64,000 nt of DNA from Atherix ibis (taxonomy: Eukaryota; Arthropoda; Insecta; Diptera; Athericidae), in the NCBI GenBank assembly GCA_958298945.1, contig OY282609.1, positions 31,965,212 through 32,029,211 on the forward strand, read 5' to 3'. Made by a program: the position numbers and the translations under genes. The notes beneath the pieces are model-generated. The model saw nothing but the letters and a program-made list of their open reading frames with translations, made no database searches and had not been told where the DNA came from. The stretch's first letter is position 1. Each line of letters starts with the position of its first letter. Shown in pieces: positions 1 through 12,640 of this stretch.

Positions 1-840
1 AAAAAACATAAATTTCTTTAATAAAATTATACTCGAATTTAATTTAAATTAATTAATAAATTTCGAAACTTGGACGAAATTAACCGAATTTGGTTATCAG
101 CTGCCACGGACTTTTTATTGTCTTCTTCTTGATTTCTTCAATCATGAAGAGAAGCACCCACCACAGCAGTCACTCAGTGACTTCTATGCATGCTGGACGA
201 ATCTAAATTTGTAAATAATTGCACTTTTTATAATATTCCCTTATTAAAATTACAAAGAAAAATTATTTTAATTGAAAGTTGTTCACAAAAAAAACATTTT
301 ATTGGTGAAAATTCAACTGAGCATATATGTTCAATCATAATTATGTGCTTTATATTTTCCATACTATATAAAATATAAACAAAAATAAAATTGATTTGAA
401 TATTTTTCAAAGAATTATAATTTTTTAAAAGATTTCTTAACATAAAAATTTCAATGAACATAAAAATCTGCCTCACCCGTCGTTAAACGGTTGGTGGAAA
501 TGATTAGCTTCGACATAAACCATATATGTTTTTACCTTTAATGAATTTCGATTAATTTCTCTTTTAAATTCTTCTTAAAAGTTTAAGAACGTTTCGCTAT
601 TTTTCATTTTTAAACATTTATCAATATTTAGTATTAAAAAAAAAAACAAACAATAATCCATTCAGTAAAGAAAATATGTTTTTAACGAAACTTTGACGGT
701 GCACATCTTTGCTAAATTCGATTAATGAAAGAACGAAAACTGGAGAAAAAAAAGTGGTTCTTGACGATGATTTATGTTGGCTGAAATTCGATGTTGTTTT
801 GTTTTTCAGCCAACTTCAGGTAGTTTTGCAAATTTCTAAC
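1..840. other. AT-rich intergenic sequence, no gene seen
   Basis: I see no credible coding region, RNA gene or mobile element here. The short open frames are AT-rich, lack splice context and have no recognisable composition. Confidence 0.5.
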
Positions 841-897
841 TCGCACAGTCGCCGAACGTGAAAATATATTCCCCGGATCATATTGGAAATTTTCGTG
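841..897 (+). other. Possible 5' untranslated exon end of the 1.7-3.1 kb gene
   Basis: A strong donor (G|GTAAGTT) follows position 897 and no ATG lies just upstream. The next good acceptor on this strand is the long pyrimidine tract ending in TTTGTAG at 1717. The pair would form a non-coding leader exon joined to the first coding exon. This is inferred from splice signals only; the transcription start is not defined. Confidence 0.3.
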
Positions 898-1758
898 GTA
901 AGTTAAATTACCAATATTGAAATGTTCGCTTTCGAAAATTGGTGTCGACTTGAGTGAATAGTGTTTGCCTTTGAAATTGTGATGATGGAAATAGTGTGAA
1001 ATCCTTGAAAATCTGGATCAGAAATCGAAAATTTCGATGACGAGTTGATGGAAAATCAAAAACTCAACACAGCAACAGAGCAAGTGTCCCATAGTACCTA
1101 GGAACGGGGAAGAAGCATCTGCCAATCAATCTGGCCGCCTTCGTTATTATCCTACCGACCCCCCCAATCCCCACTCCGTCTTTTCCAATATGCAGTGCTG
1201 CGGAATAAAAGTTGTGTGTGCATAAAATCCGGAAGTGCGAGCGAAGAATTTCGCAGAAGGTTTTCCGTGTTCTTTTGGCGCCAATAATTGGTAGTGTTCG
1301 ATTGTCATCAGCCTATGTTGTGTGAAGTGCGGGGAAGAAGGGGTTAGTATGCTCTGTTTGACAGAACATCATCTTTTGGGCGATTCAGAGAATTTGTTTG
1401 GATTCTGTTCGTCTGGTTTTTTTAAGTTTAAATTCCTTGTTGTTCTTTTGCTCCTTAACATAAACTATATAATTTGTGAAGCAGTTTTTGTGTGCGAATA
1501 GATTTGTTTTTAATCAAAATATGTGCAGGTGGTTATTGTTGAATTGTTTACAGTGAAAAATGTCTTTAGGTCTTGCGCAAAATGTTAATCATTAGGCGGC
1601 CACTTTGTTATTTAAGAAAATGTCCTCACAAAAATTTCGGAATTTCTTATGATTTCCTTAAATTTGCCTAAAATTGTCTGATTTTTTAATATTTTTTCCA
1701 TTTTTTTTTTTTTGTAGTCGAGCGGCTAAAATTGGTGAAAAAACAGAAAATCGTGTCG

Positions 1759-1766
1759 ATGTGATG
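1759..1766 (+). promoter_or_regulatory. Minimal AUG-stop upstream ORF overlapping the start codon
   Basis: The sequence ATGTGATG places a start codon directly followed by TGA, whose final A is the first base of the inferred main ATG at 1764. Such start-stop elements can stall or recycle ribosomes just before a main ORF. The arrangement is visible; an effect on translation is inference and depends on 1764 being the real start. Confidence 0.35.
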
Positions 1767-3140
1767 AGAAGTCGAACGGAGCTGGTGACAACAACGTTTA
1801 TCGACTCCGAAGAGGATCAAACCGAATCCGAAGACTCTGAGGAGGATTGGCGTCCGGTTTCAAGTCGAAATGGGAAAAAGCGTTCAGTAAGAGGGTCTAG
1901 TGGTCGTGGCAGGGGTAGACGGGCGCGTGGTAGCGGAAGAAGCGGTAGTCGTCGAAAGGTGAAACGACGTCGGCGGCAGCACAAAGAATCCGAAGAGGAT
2001 GATGAAGATGCCGACGATGATGATGATGACTTTGAGGTTGGACACGACGGTTCAGATGAACAAGATTATGACGGTGGCTTTGGTGGAGCGACAACAACTA
2101 CAACAACAGCTGCACAACTTTTGCATGTAAACAGAATGCAGAATTCCAGTGGTATTCCAGACGAATCGGCACCAGCAATACCCACGCCTGAAGTGGTAAT
2201 TGAACAGAAACCGCTGCAAAGAAAACTTCCACCGGAAAAGAGCTTCCCCGACAGAAACGGAACGTTCAATTTGTACGTTTACAAAAACGATTTGAGCAAA
2301 GACTACCGCACTAATTCCCGTCTATGCCTTTGGCGGCGGGATGGCTCCAGTCTGCTCCAAAAATACATTCGAATTAAAACGGCGAATAGCAACGATTTCA
2401 TTTTTACATCCTCTTCGGTTGTAAGTATTGAGAAAAAGATTTACGCAATCAGAGCAATTTAGGTAAATTTTTAAAAAAAAAATTTTTTTTTTTTTTTGCA
2501 GTACTCCAGCTGGGATGAGAAAAGGCGAAAAGATTTTAAGATTATCGAAGTGAAGTGTTTGGAAGAGAATAATAGGCGAGTTAAAATTTTCTCCATGGAC
2601 GCGCTACATTCGCTGGTCGAAGAAGTCAGTCAACAGAAAACTATCAATGCCGGTAGAGGAGATGCTGACCAAACGGGAGATTCAATAATTGGTTCACAAG
2701 ATGAACAACAGTACGAGGATGAGGGGGAGGAAGAGGAAGAAGATGAAGAAGACCTCGACGAAGAAGATGGCAGCAGTTACGATGACAACCGAAAAGAAGA
2801 AACCACTGCTGACGCCGAGACGGATCGGAATAGAGGTAACGATGGTTCCGGAGATGTCAATGAAGAAGTCAGTGCCAAATCGTCTGAAGCTGAAGAGGAG
2901 TACGGTAACGACGATGACGAAGTTGACGGCGAACTTGCTGGAAACAACACAAGCAGAAGTAGAAGCGGTAACGGAGTGTCTGGCGGGGAAACCGCCAACA
3001 AGATAACATCACAAAACGCCACTGAATCCAGTAGAGGTCGCAGTGGGGATGATGGCACCACCAATGGTGAAAACCTTAGGGGTGGTGGTGATGATAGCGA
3101 TGATGTCGGTGGCAATACAAACGGAACCCAATTCGAGTGA
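1764..3140 (+). CDS. Acidic/basic low-complexity nuclear-type protein, two coding exons
   Basis: Coding exons 1764-2420 and 2502-3140 give about 431 aa. The intron is 81 bp with donor GTAAGT and a T-tract acceptor. The ATG at 1764 lies in an exon starting at 1718. Residues 12-35 are rich in Glu/Asp/Ser, about 40-75 are Arg/Gly/Lys-rich (RGRGRR, RRKVKRRRR), and about 78-105 are very acidic. A compact block at about 165-255 has few repeats: FNLYVYKNDL, a CLWRRDGSSLLQKY stretch, then YSSWDEKRRKDF spanning the splice. This block is probably the only folded domain. The C-terminal third is again Glu/Asp, then Ser/Gly/Asn. Charge patterning suggests a nuclear, chromatin- or RNA-associated protein. 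The block loosely recalls DUF4211-type domains of QSER1/PRR12-like proteins, but I cannot confirm that. The terminal TGA overlaps a donor-like GTGAGT, so the gene might continue. Confidence 0.75.
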
Positions 3141-4260
3141 GTGTACATTTTTCAACCTTGCATACAGCGCCATCTAATTTAATTAATTAACAATTGTACT
3201 AATTAGAAAATAATTTTTATTTTAATTGAAAAGCCGCTGGCGACAAACGATATATTTTTAAGTTAAAGAATTTTTTTTTTTTAATTTTCTTAGGTTATAT
3301 TTTTTTTCTAATATTTAGGATTTATTTGATGTAAGTTTTTGTTGTTGTTTCTTTTTTGATTTTTTTTTTTTTTTTGATTGTACAAACTGTGTGAAAGAGT
3401 GTGTGCTAAGAAAAGTGAGTATGAGTGTTAAGTTCGATGTTTTTGGTGGACAAGTTTTCCTATTTTCCTACGTGATTGGACAAGTAGAAAAATTACTACA
3501 AAAAAAAATAAACCATTTCGGAAGATGAAAATAGCTTCCATCGAGTTTTGTTCGTTTACCGCCCACGATTTAAACTAATTGAGTTTAATTAATATGCAGA
3601 ATGTAATATTGTTTATTAGAAAATAATCTTTTTTTTGTTTAATTTCAAAACGTAGCGAAGCTAGTAGATATGTTTTAAGTAATAATCACGTAATTCTTTT
3701 CTGTGAAAAAGAAAAAGTAGGAAAAACGAAAACCGTAAATAAAGAAATTATTTCTTATAGTTTTAATATGAAATAATATTTATAAACTCGTATTTTATCG
3801 AGTTTTATAGTATTTAATTATAAATATTTTTTGTTTTTTTTTTGTAATTATTATTTTTAAGATTACGTATTGAATGTGAATGGTTAGCTGAATTTTCCTA
3901 TCGTTATTATTGATCTCATAAACAGTATTTATTGAGTTTCTTATTTTCTTATTTTACCATACGTTTTTACATTTATTTTATTTTTTTTACGTTTATAAAA
4001 TTCTTTTTGTTTTTTTTGTTAATTTTAAGAAATAAATTTAAAAAAAACTAATTTTATTAATTAATAGAACAATAACAATTTACAGAATAATACAATAAAA
4101 AACAAAACATTTTTAATAATTCATAAACACTTTTTTGTTGTTGTTGTAAACAGCAAATAATTAAAATATTTCCCTTAAAAATGCGTTTATTTCCCTAGAA
4201 CTATCAAAAAGTCTCTCTCCATAAACTGGGTATAACAAAAATCATTTATTTGCAGCAAGT
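3141..4260. other. 3' flank of the first gene, AT-rich
   Basis: No coding sequence is seen. Candidate poly(A) signals are AATAAA at about 3508 and about 3739, consistent with a 3' UTR of roughly 0.4-0.6 kb. The rest is homopolymer-rich. Confidence 0.4.
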
Positions 4261-6490
4261 TTTGTATTAGAAAGAACGTTACCTTTAAAATGTTCCGGGA
4301 TTGAGGTCCTTATTTAATTTTTTTTTAAATTTCCAATAATTTGGGTTTCAATAAAAAAAATTTTCCTTAAAACTTCTCATTAAACCAAACATTTTTTTTT
4401 AAATTTCCCATAATTTTTATATTAGAAAAACCTTTTTTTTTAAAAAATTTCCCATACATTTTGTATCATAAAAATGTGTTGCTGTCCCTTTTAAATTTCC
4501 CTTAATGCTTTGTGTCACAAAAAATTTCCCATAATATTTGTATCAGAAAAGAATATTTCTTTTGACATTTTCTCAAATTGAATTTCCCATAATTTAGGTT
4601 TTTAAAAGAACATCTTAAAAATTTCCCTTTTTAGTATTTCCCATAAACGGTAGTTCTTGAAAGAATGGTTTTTCCTTCAAATTTGATCACATTTAACCTT
4701 AGAAACAATTTATTTTTTAATTTCCCATAAATTTTGTATCATAAAAACTTCCCATTATTTTTATATCAGAAAAAACTATTTCTAAAATTTCCTATAATTA
4801 TTTTGTCATGCAAAAATATGCTCCAAAAATTTTCTATATTGTGTAAGAAATTTTTTTTTTTTAATTTCCCTTAATTTTTGCATCAGAAAACTTTCTTTAA
4901 AATTTCCCATAATTTTTATATTAGAAGAACCTTTTCTTAAAAATTTCCCATAATTTTTGTATCATAAAAATTTGTTGCTGTCCCCTTAAAATTTCCCTTA
5001 ATGTTTTGTGTCACAAAAAATTTCCCATAATATTTGTATCAGAAAAGAATATTTCTTTTGACATTTTCTCAAATTGAATTTCCCATAATTTAGGCTTTTA
5101 AAAGAACATCTTAAAAATTTCCCTTTTTAGCATTTCCCATAAACGGTAGTTCTTGAAAGAATGGTTTTTCCTTCAAATTTGATCACATTTAACCTTAGAA
5201 CAATTTATTTTTTAATTTCCCATAAATTTTGTATCATAAAAACTTTTTCTTTAAAACTTCCCATTATTTTTATATCAGAAAAAACTATTTTTATAATTTC
5301 CTATAATTATTTTGTCATGCAAAAATATTGCCCTAAAAATTTTCTATAATGTGTAAGAAAACATTTTTTTTTAAATTTCCTATAATTTTTGCATCAGAAA
5401 ACTTTCTTTAAAATTTCCCATAATTTTTATATTAGAAGAACCTTTTTTTAAAAATTTCCCATAATATTTGTATCATAAAAATTTTTTACTGTCCCCTTAA
5501 AATTTCTTTAAATGTTTTGTGTCACAAAAAATTTCCCATAAACGGTAGTTCTTGAAAGAATGGTTTTTCCTTCAAATTTGATCACATTTAACCTTAGAAC
5601 AATTTATTTTTTAATTTCCCATAATTTGAGTATCAAAAAACTATTTTTTGAAATTGTCAATATTTTGAGCTTTAGAAAAAATTCCCCTAAATTGATAAGA
5701 AAAAACCTTGAAGAATTTCCTCCAATATAAATATTTAAAAAAGAGTTTTTAAAAATACCTCTTGATGTGATTATAAAAAAAGACATTTTAAAAATTTTCC
5801 CTGATTTGAGTAGACAAAAACCATCAATTTGAGTATCAAAAGGCATTTTAAAATTTTCCATAATTAGAGCTTCAGAAAAAAATTCCCTCATTTGAGTAGA
5901 GAAACCCGTTCCTAAGAGAATTTCAAAAAAAGACATTTTAAAAACTCACCCTGATTTGAGTAGACGAAAACGTTCTTAAGAAAATTTCTTTCAATTTGAG
6001 TATCAAAAAAAGACATTTTAAAAATTCTTCCTGATTTTAGTAGACAAAAACCTTCTTAAGAAAATCTCCCACAATTTGAGTATCAAAAAAATATCTTTTG
6101 AAAATGTCAATATTTTGAGCTTTAGAAAAAATTCCCCTTATTTGATTAAAGAAAAACCTTCCTTGAAGAATTTCCTCCAATTTGCATATTAAAAAACGAC
6201 TTTTTTAAAAATTTCCCTTGATTTGAGTATAAAAAAAAAACTAAAGAAAATTTCCCATAATTTGAGTATCAAAAAACTTTCCTTGCAGAATTTCCTCCAA
6301 TTTGAATATTAAAAAAAAACAGAGTTTTTAAAAATACTCCTTGATTTGAGTATAAAAAAATACATTTTGAAAATTACTATAGTTCGGAGCTTCAGAAAAA
6401 TTTCCTCGTTGAGAGAAAAACCAAAAAAATGACATATTTTGAGGTTCAATAAAAAACCTTTCTTTAAAATATTGCAAAATTTAGGTATTA
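4260..6490. repeat. Degenerate short tandem repeat field with higher-order copies
   Basis: A theme of the form 'AAATTTCCCATAATTTTT.TATCAGAAAAA', about 40 bp, recurs dozens of times with drift. A distinctive segment around TTTCCCATAAACGGTAGTTC reappears at about 4640, 5130 and 5535, so larger blocks of roughly 0.4-0.5 kb were also duplicated. From about 5640 the theme shifts to 'AATTTGAGTATCAAAAAA'. No gene is supported. Confidence 0.75.
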
Positions 6491-7040
6491 AAAAAAAAAT
6501 CCCAACTTTGAGGCTATTTTTATTATCATCAATTTTATATAATTAACATATAAAGTAACGCACAAATAATTAACAGTTTTACACAAAAAAAAAATTTTAA
6601 TAATTATTTTTATTAAAAAAATTTGTTCAAAAAATTTTATCAACCACAAAATCAATTTTAAAATACAAAAACAAACTATATTAAAACAATTTTAAATTAT
6701 AAAAAAGAAAATAGAAAACATAAACCAACACAAGACAAACATTATTTATTACTAATAATAATAATAATAATACAAAAAATACATTAAAAAACATATTTTT
6801 CCCTAATCAAGCCAAAATTTTAACAAAAAACAAAAAACAAAAAAAACATAAAGGAGAAAGTATCATAATCATTAGTATATAATGTATCCAAGAGTATTAA
6901 ATTTAAATAAAATCAATGTTATCGTTAAGAGGAAATTAAATTAAAAAATAAATATATAAAAATAAGCAAAAATTAAAAATAAATAAACAATAATAATCCA
7001 AATAAAAAAAAAATCTGAATTATTAATAATATTCTTTTTT
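6490..7040. other. A/T homopolymer-rich stretch
   Basis: Mostly A-tracts with scattered AAT repeats. Nothing else is seen. Confidence 0.5.
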
Positions 7041-7041
7041 T

Positions 7042-7640
7042 TTGTTGCTTTTAATTATAAATTGAAACAAACAAAAAATTAAATTTATTATTTTTTAACA
7101 TTAATTTTTAATTGTAGTTTTTTTTTTGCCATCTTCTATTATTAATAATAACTTTTCCTCCATTTAAAAAAAGAATGGAAGCAATTCTATTCTTTGCCAT
7201 TATTTTTTGTATTTTAAAATAATTTTAAAAAAAAATTCCATTGTAATTATTTCCAAAAGGAAAAAAAGTACTAATAGTAATAATAATTATAAGAATAGAA
7301 ATAAAAATAAAATTTTATATTTATAATTAAAAGCAACAAAAAAAAATATTATATTAAATATTTTTTTTTGTTGCTTTTAATTATAAATTGAAACAAACAA
7401 AAAATTAAATTTATTATTTTTTAACATTAATTTTTAATTGTAGTTTTTTTTTTGCCATCTTCTATTATTAATAATAACTTTTCCTCCATTTAAAAAAAGA
7501 ATGGAAGCAATTCTATTCTTTGCCATTATTTTTTGTATTTTAAAATAATTTTAAAAAAAAATTCCATTGTAATTATTTCCAAAAGGAAAAAAAGTACTAA
7601 TAGTAATAATAATTATAAGAATAGAAATAAAAATAAAATA
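7042..7640. repeat. Near-identical direct duplication (unit about 275 bp, offset 326 bp)
   Basis: The block beginning TTGTTGCTTTTAATTATAAA is repeated almost base for base at an offset of 326 bp. The two copies flank a spacer of about 50 bp. Very high identity implies a recent event or an assembly artefact. The junction holds a perfect hairpin, listed separately. Confidence 0.85.
7320..7387. repeat. Perfect 31-bp inverted repeat with 6-base loop
   Basis: Arms 7320-7350 and 7357-7387 are exact reverse complements around the loop ATATTA. The structure sits at the join of the two 275-bp direct copies. It could have promoted the duplication by strand slippage. Confidence 0.9.
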
Positions 7641-8330
7641 GTATTTAGAAAATTAAATAAAGAAAAGAAGGCTTAAAAATTAGTGTTTAAAAAAATATAT
7701 TGAATAATTAATTAAATTAAAAATGAATAAAGAAAAACAATTTCACTCATTCCACAATAAGCAAACGATAAAAAGAAGAAAAATCGAATTGATTAAATTT
7801 GTAAGTCAGTGTAAAATCCAAAGTCAGCAAGCGGTACGGCGAGTAGCAAAATGGAATTTTTCTTTTGTTTTTATTTTTAAAATTGGGCACCTTTTGTAAT
7901 TGTTTGCAAAAATAATTTGTCCGAAATCAATTTCAAAATGAAGAAAAGAAATTCGAAGAAAAATTTCCAAATTGTGAATGGTTTCTTTGAGATTATTTTT
8001 CTTAAATATTGTGAATAGGCGCTTAAAGTCTTTTTTTTTTAGTTTTAATTGTGAATAAGGTTTTCGTATTTTTTTTTAAATATTTATTTTACGTAATAGT
8101 TTTTAGTTTTTTATTTTTCTATAATAATTTCCTATATTTTAGTTTTAAGTATTTTTACTTTTTCTTTTAATGCAAACAATTTGTTTTTAAGGGCAATTTT
8201 TTTGTTCTGCTCTCTGTTGTATTCTCTCCTAAATTATGATGTGATAATTATTAATAAAAAAATTAAAAATATTTCTTAATAAAATTCGTTTTTATTTTTA
8301 TTATTATTCATGATTGCCTGACCTTTTCCC
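7641..8330. other. AT-rich spacer, no gene seen
   Basis: Only low-complexity sequence and short random frames are seen. Confidence 0.45.
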
Positions 8331-8337
8331 TTGTTTG

Positions 8338-10010
8338 TGCAGAAAAATTTGTGTCGATTTGAGTGTCTTCCGGATTTTTGGTTGAGTTGTGCCTATATTT
8401 TTGAGCAAGTTACAAATTTTTCCTTGATTTAATTGCAAATTTTACTCGATTTGCTTCTGATTGTTTGCTGAGTCGTCCACGATTTTTTTTTCAGTCAGTT
8501 CCGATTTTTTTGCTAACTATTGACTTTTCCGGTATTTGTTTTTAATTCGCCAAAAAAATTTCGGTTGAGTCGTCCAAAAATTTTCTTGAGCCAGTTACAA
8601 ATTTTTGCTTGATTTCATTGCGAAATTTACTCGATTTTTAGTAGATTTATTTCTCATTTTTTACTGAGTTGTCCGCGATTTTTTTAGCCAGTTCCGATTT
8701 TTTTGCTAACTATTCTTGACTTTTCCGGTATTTGTTTCTAATTCGCCCCAAAAATTTAGGTTGAGTCGTCCAAAATTTTTTTGGAGCCAGTTACAAATTT
8801 TCCTTGATTTCATTGCGAAATTTACTCGATTTTTAGTCGATTTATTTGTGATTTTTTACTGAGTTGTCCGCGATTTTTTTGCTGACTATTCTTGACTTTT
8901 CTGGTATTTGTTTTTAATTCGCCAAAAAATTTTCGGTTGAGTCGTCCAAAATTGTTTTTGGAGCCAGTTACAAATTTTCCTTGATTTCATTGCGAAATTT
9001 ACTTGATTTTTAGTCGATTTATTTATGATTTTTTACTGAGTTGTCCGCGATTTTTTTGCTGACTATTCTTGACTTTTCTGGTATTTGTTTTTAATTCGCC
9101 AAAAAATTTTCGGTTGAGTCGTCCAAAATTTTTTTTGAGCCAGTTACAAATTTTCCTTGATTTTATTGCGAAATTTACTCGATTTTTAGTCGATTTATTT
9201 CTGAATTGTTTACTGAGTTGTCCGCGATTTTTTTTAGCCAGTTCTGATTTTTTTGCAAATTAATCTCGATTTTTGCTGAAAGTTATTCCGATTTTTTTTG
9301 GTGATTTCTTTTCCGGTATTTGTTTCTAAATCGATCTTTTTTGAGTGTCTTCCGATTTTTGGTTGAGTCGTCCAAGTTATTCTTCGAGCCAGTTACAAAT
9401 TTGTCCTTGATTTCATTGCGAATTTTATTTGATTTATTTCTGATTTTTAGCTGAGTTGTCCGCGATTTTTTTCAGTCAGTTGTGATTTTTTTGCTTATTA
9501 TTTTCGACTTTCCGGGTATTTGTTTCTAATTCGCCAAAAAAATGTCGATCTTTTTTGAGTGTCTTCCGATTTTCGGTTGAGTCGTTTTTTTTTTGAGTTC
9601 AGTTTTTCTGATTTTTTTTTTGAGTCAGTTCCGATTTTTTTCGGTGATTTCTTTTCCGGTATTTGTTTGAGTGTTTTTCAACTCTGCTTGCCCATTTATT
9701 TTGGGTAATTTGTTGATCTTTTTTGAGTGTCTTCCGATAATCGGTTGAATCGTCCTTGATTTTTTTGAGCCAAATCCCAAATTTTCTTTACTTTTTTTTT
9801 GAGCGCGTTCAATGTTTTCCTTTTTTTTTTGCCCAATTATTTTTTCATGTTACATCCAATTTTTTGACGATTTATGTTCCGATTTTCGGTTGAGTAGTCC
9901 CCAATTTTTTTTCTTGTGTCTGTTAAGAATTTTCCCTAACTTTCGTGAGAATTTTATGCAGTTTATGTTTAAGCCAGTCCCGATTTCTCATGAGAATTTA
10001 TATTTTTTTT
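8338..10010. repeat. Tandem repeat array, unit about 180 bp
   Basis: The motif GGTTGAGTCGTCC recurs at about 8563, 8760, 8937, 9114 and 9363, with weaker copies up to about 9890. Around it lie a 'GAGCCAGTTACAAATTTTCC' segment and an 'ACTGAGTTGTCCGCGATTTT' segment in constant order. The best-preserved units (8560-9290) are spaced 177-197 bp apart. The array decays towards both ends. Open frames inside are by-products of the periodicity. Confidence 0.8.
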
Positions 10011-11260
10011 AAGTCCTTCCGCTTTTATTATTTTATTCAATTTTTCTAATCTCAATTATTCAATTTAACTTTGATTTTTGTATTTAAATATAAAAAAAAA
10101 GTTGTTTAAAAGAAAAGTAATTATTTTTGCCACTTTCGGTTGATTTTTTTTTAAATTTTCTATTTTTTGGAATTCTTTATTTTTACTTGTCATACAATTT
10201 TTGTTTTGTTTTGTTTTTTTTTTAAATAAAATTTTTGCTTTTTTTTATTTTTACAAAAACAAAAAGTCAATACTAATAATAATTATTATTAAATTGTTTT
10301 CAATTTTGCTTATTTCTCCATTCCTACTCCACCAACTTCAGTTACTTTAAATTTATTATTTCTTATATTACCGCCACTCCATTTTCAAAGCTACTTAAAA
10401 AAAATTATTACAAAAAATATGAAAATTTTAATTATAAACATAAAATTCTAAAAATTAAACCAAAAAAATTAATACCTGAAAAATAGGAAATTTTAAACGC
10501 AAAAATATTAAAAAATTAATCTTAAAAAAAAACACTATTTAAACTGAAGAAAAAACCTAATTTAATGCAAAATAAAAATTAAAGACTCAATGTGACTAGA
10601 AATTAGAAATATTAGCAATAATTTAAGATTAATTAAAAGACAAAAAAATTAATTATATTAGAAATACTGTAGAGAATAAGAAATTAAGATTTATTGTGAA
10701 TTTAAAAAAAAACGAATAATATTACACAAAATTAGGTAAAAGAGAAAAACTGTAAGGCAACGATGATTTTCTCTGCTTCTGTTCGAACAACGAGAAGCGC
10801 CTGAAATTATAAAAGGAGAAATTACGAGCAAATTAAGACCTATTAAAAAGAGAAAAGGAAGAACTAGTTAACCAGTAAAAAGACGCAATAATAATAAGGG
10901 AGCAAGAGTAAATTCTCAACTTAAATGGAGAAATAAAAGTAGAACAAAAATTCATGATCGTATATTGCTTTGGTTTTTGCTCCTTTTCAATTCCCGCCTC
11001 TTTTCTGTTCATAGCGGTCTTTTTTTTATTCTTTTCCAGTTCCGGTTTGTTTTTGCTCAATAAAATTATTTCCTGCCTAAGCATTCGATGTAATTGTAAA
11101 AATAATTAAAATCAAAAACTATTCAAATTACAACTAAAAAATAATAATAATAATGAAAAAAAATTATTGAGTTTTATTTGGTCTTGTTTTTGTTTAGGCG
11201 CTTGGAAGTGTCAGTCAGTCGAGGATTAATTTATTTAGCTCATTTTTTTGTTACACTTCT
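10010..11260. other. AT-rich spacer, no gene seen
   Basis: Poly-A/T and ATA-rich sequence. No coding, RNA or transposon signal could be supported. Confidence 0.45.
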
Positions 11261-11269
11261 TCACACCTA

Positions 11270-12590
11270 CTATTTGAAACTAGGTCAGACTGGTGGGACG
11301 TCATTTTTTTTGGGGCAAGATCACCACTCCATCTGGGCAACCAATCCGGCACAAATTCTAAACAAGAACTTCTGGTGGCCGTGAAAAAATTGTTTGACGC
11401 AAAACAAGAACTGACGTCTTGTCGGACCGGAACAGGGTCAGAAATTGTTTCACCGCTCCAATTGGCCAAACCATCCGAAAAAGTTCTAAACAAGAACATG
11501 TGGCAGCCAGTGAAAAAATTTTCGACGCAAAACAAGAAATGACGTCTTGCCGGACTCGGAACAGGGTCAGACTGGCGAGACGTCATTTTTTTGGCGTCTC
11601 GTCAGTCACCACTCCATCTGGCCAACCAATCCGGCAAAAATTCTAAACAAGGACTTCTGGTGGCCGTGAAAAAATTTTCGACGCAAAACAAGAAATGACG
11701 TTTCGCCGGACTCGGAACAGGGTCAGATTGGCGAGACGTCATTTTTTTGCACAAGATCACCACTGCAATTGGGCAAACAGTCCGACAAAAATTCTAAATA
11801 AGAACCGTGAAAAAAATTTTCGACGCAAAACAAGAAATGACGTCTCGCCGGACTCGGAACTGGGTACAGACTGCCGAGAGGTTATTTTTTTAGCACAAGG
11901 TCTCCACTTCAAATAGAGTAAAACCTCAATTAAAAATTCAAATGTAAACGAGCTTAGTTGGTGGCCGTGAAAAAATGTTGCGACGCAAAACAAGAAAGGA
12001 CGTCTCGCCGGACTCGGAACAGGGTCAGATTGGCGAGACGTCATTTTTTTGCACAAGATCACCACTGCAATTGGGCAAACAGTCCGGCAAAAATTCTAAA
12101 CAAGAACCGTGAAAAAAATTTGCGACGCAAAACCAGAAATGACGTCTCGCCGGACTCGGAACAGGGTCAGATTGGCGAGACGTCATTTTTTTGCACAAGA
12201 TCACCACTGCAATTGGGCAAACAGTCCGGCAAAAATTCTAAACAAGAACTTCTGGTGGCCGTGAAAAAATTGTTTGACGCAAAACAAGAACTGACGTCTT
12301 GCCGAACCGGAACAGGGTCAGACTGGTGAGACGTGATTTTTTTTGTTACAATATCGCGACTCCAATTCAAATGTAAACAAGCTCAGTTTGTGGTCGTGAA
12401 AATATTTTTCGACACAAAACAAGCTCGGCAAAATCCTTTACCTCTAACCTAAAACTAGATCAGAGCTTAGTTGACGAAACAAACTCAGTTGATGACTGGG
12501 AAGAATTTGTCTACACAAAACTATCCCGACACGTGCCTTCACCTCCACCCTGAGACTAAGTCAAACTGACCAGACGTCATTTTCTTGCAC
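11270..12590. repeat. Satellite-like array, unit about 140-165 bp
   Basis: At least eight units carry a GGTCAGACTGGCGAGACGTC core (near 11281, 11567, 11722, 11862, 12024, 12169, 12317, 12556). This is followed by a 'CACAAGATCACCACT' segment, an 'AAATTCTAAACAAGAAC' segment and 'GACGCAAAACAAGAA'. Base composition is clearly less AT-rich than the flanks. The GACGTC palindrome is conserved in most units. The overlapping frames on both strands result from the repeat and are not genes. Confidence 0.85.
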
Positions 12591-12640
12591 TGTGTAATGG
12601 TAGTACAGAAAGAAAATTTCTATGTTTGGGAATTATTCTA

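Noticed and set aside
2777..3148. Long minus-strand frame opposite the acidic exon
   Set aside because: It is the mirror of Asp/Glu-rich codons (giving Ser/Pro/Leu runs) and has no start, splice or promoter context.
11251..12370. Multiple frames on both strands near 11.3-12.4 kb
   Set aside because: All repeat the same peptide pieces with the satellite unit and have no gene structure.
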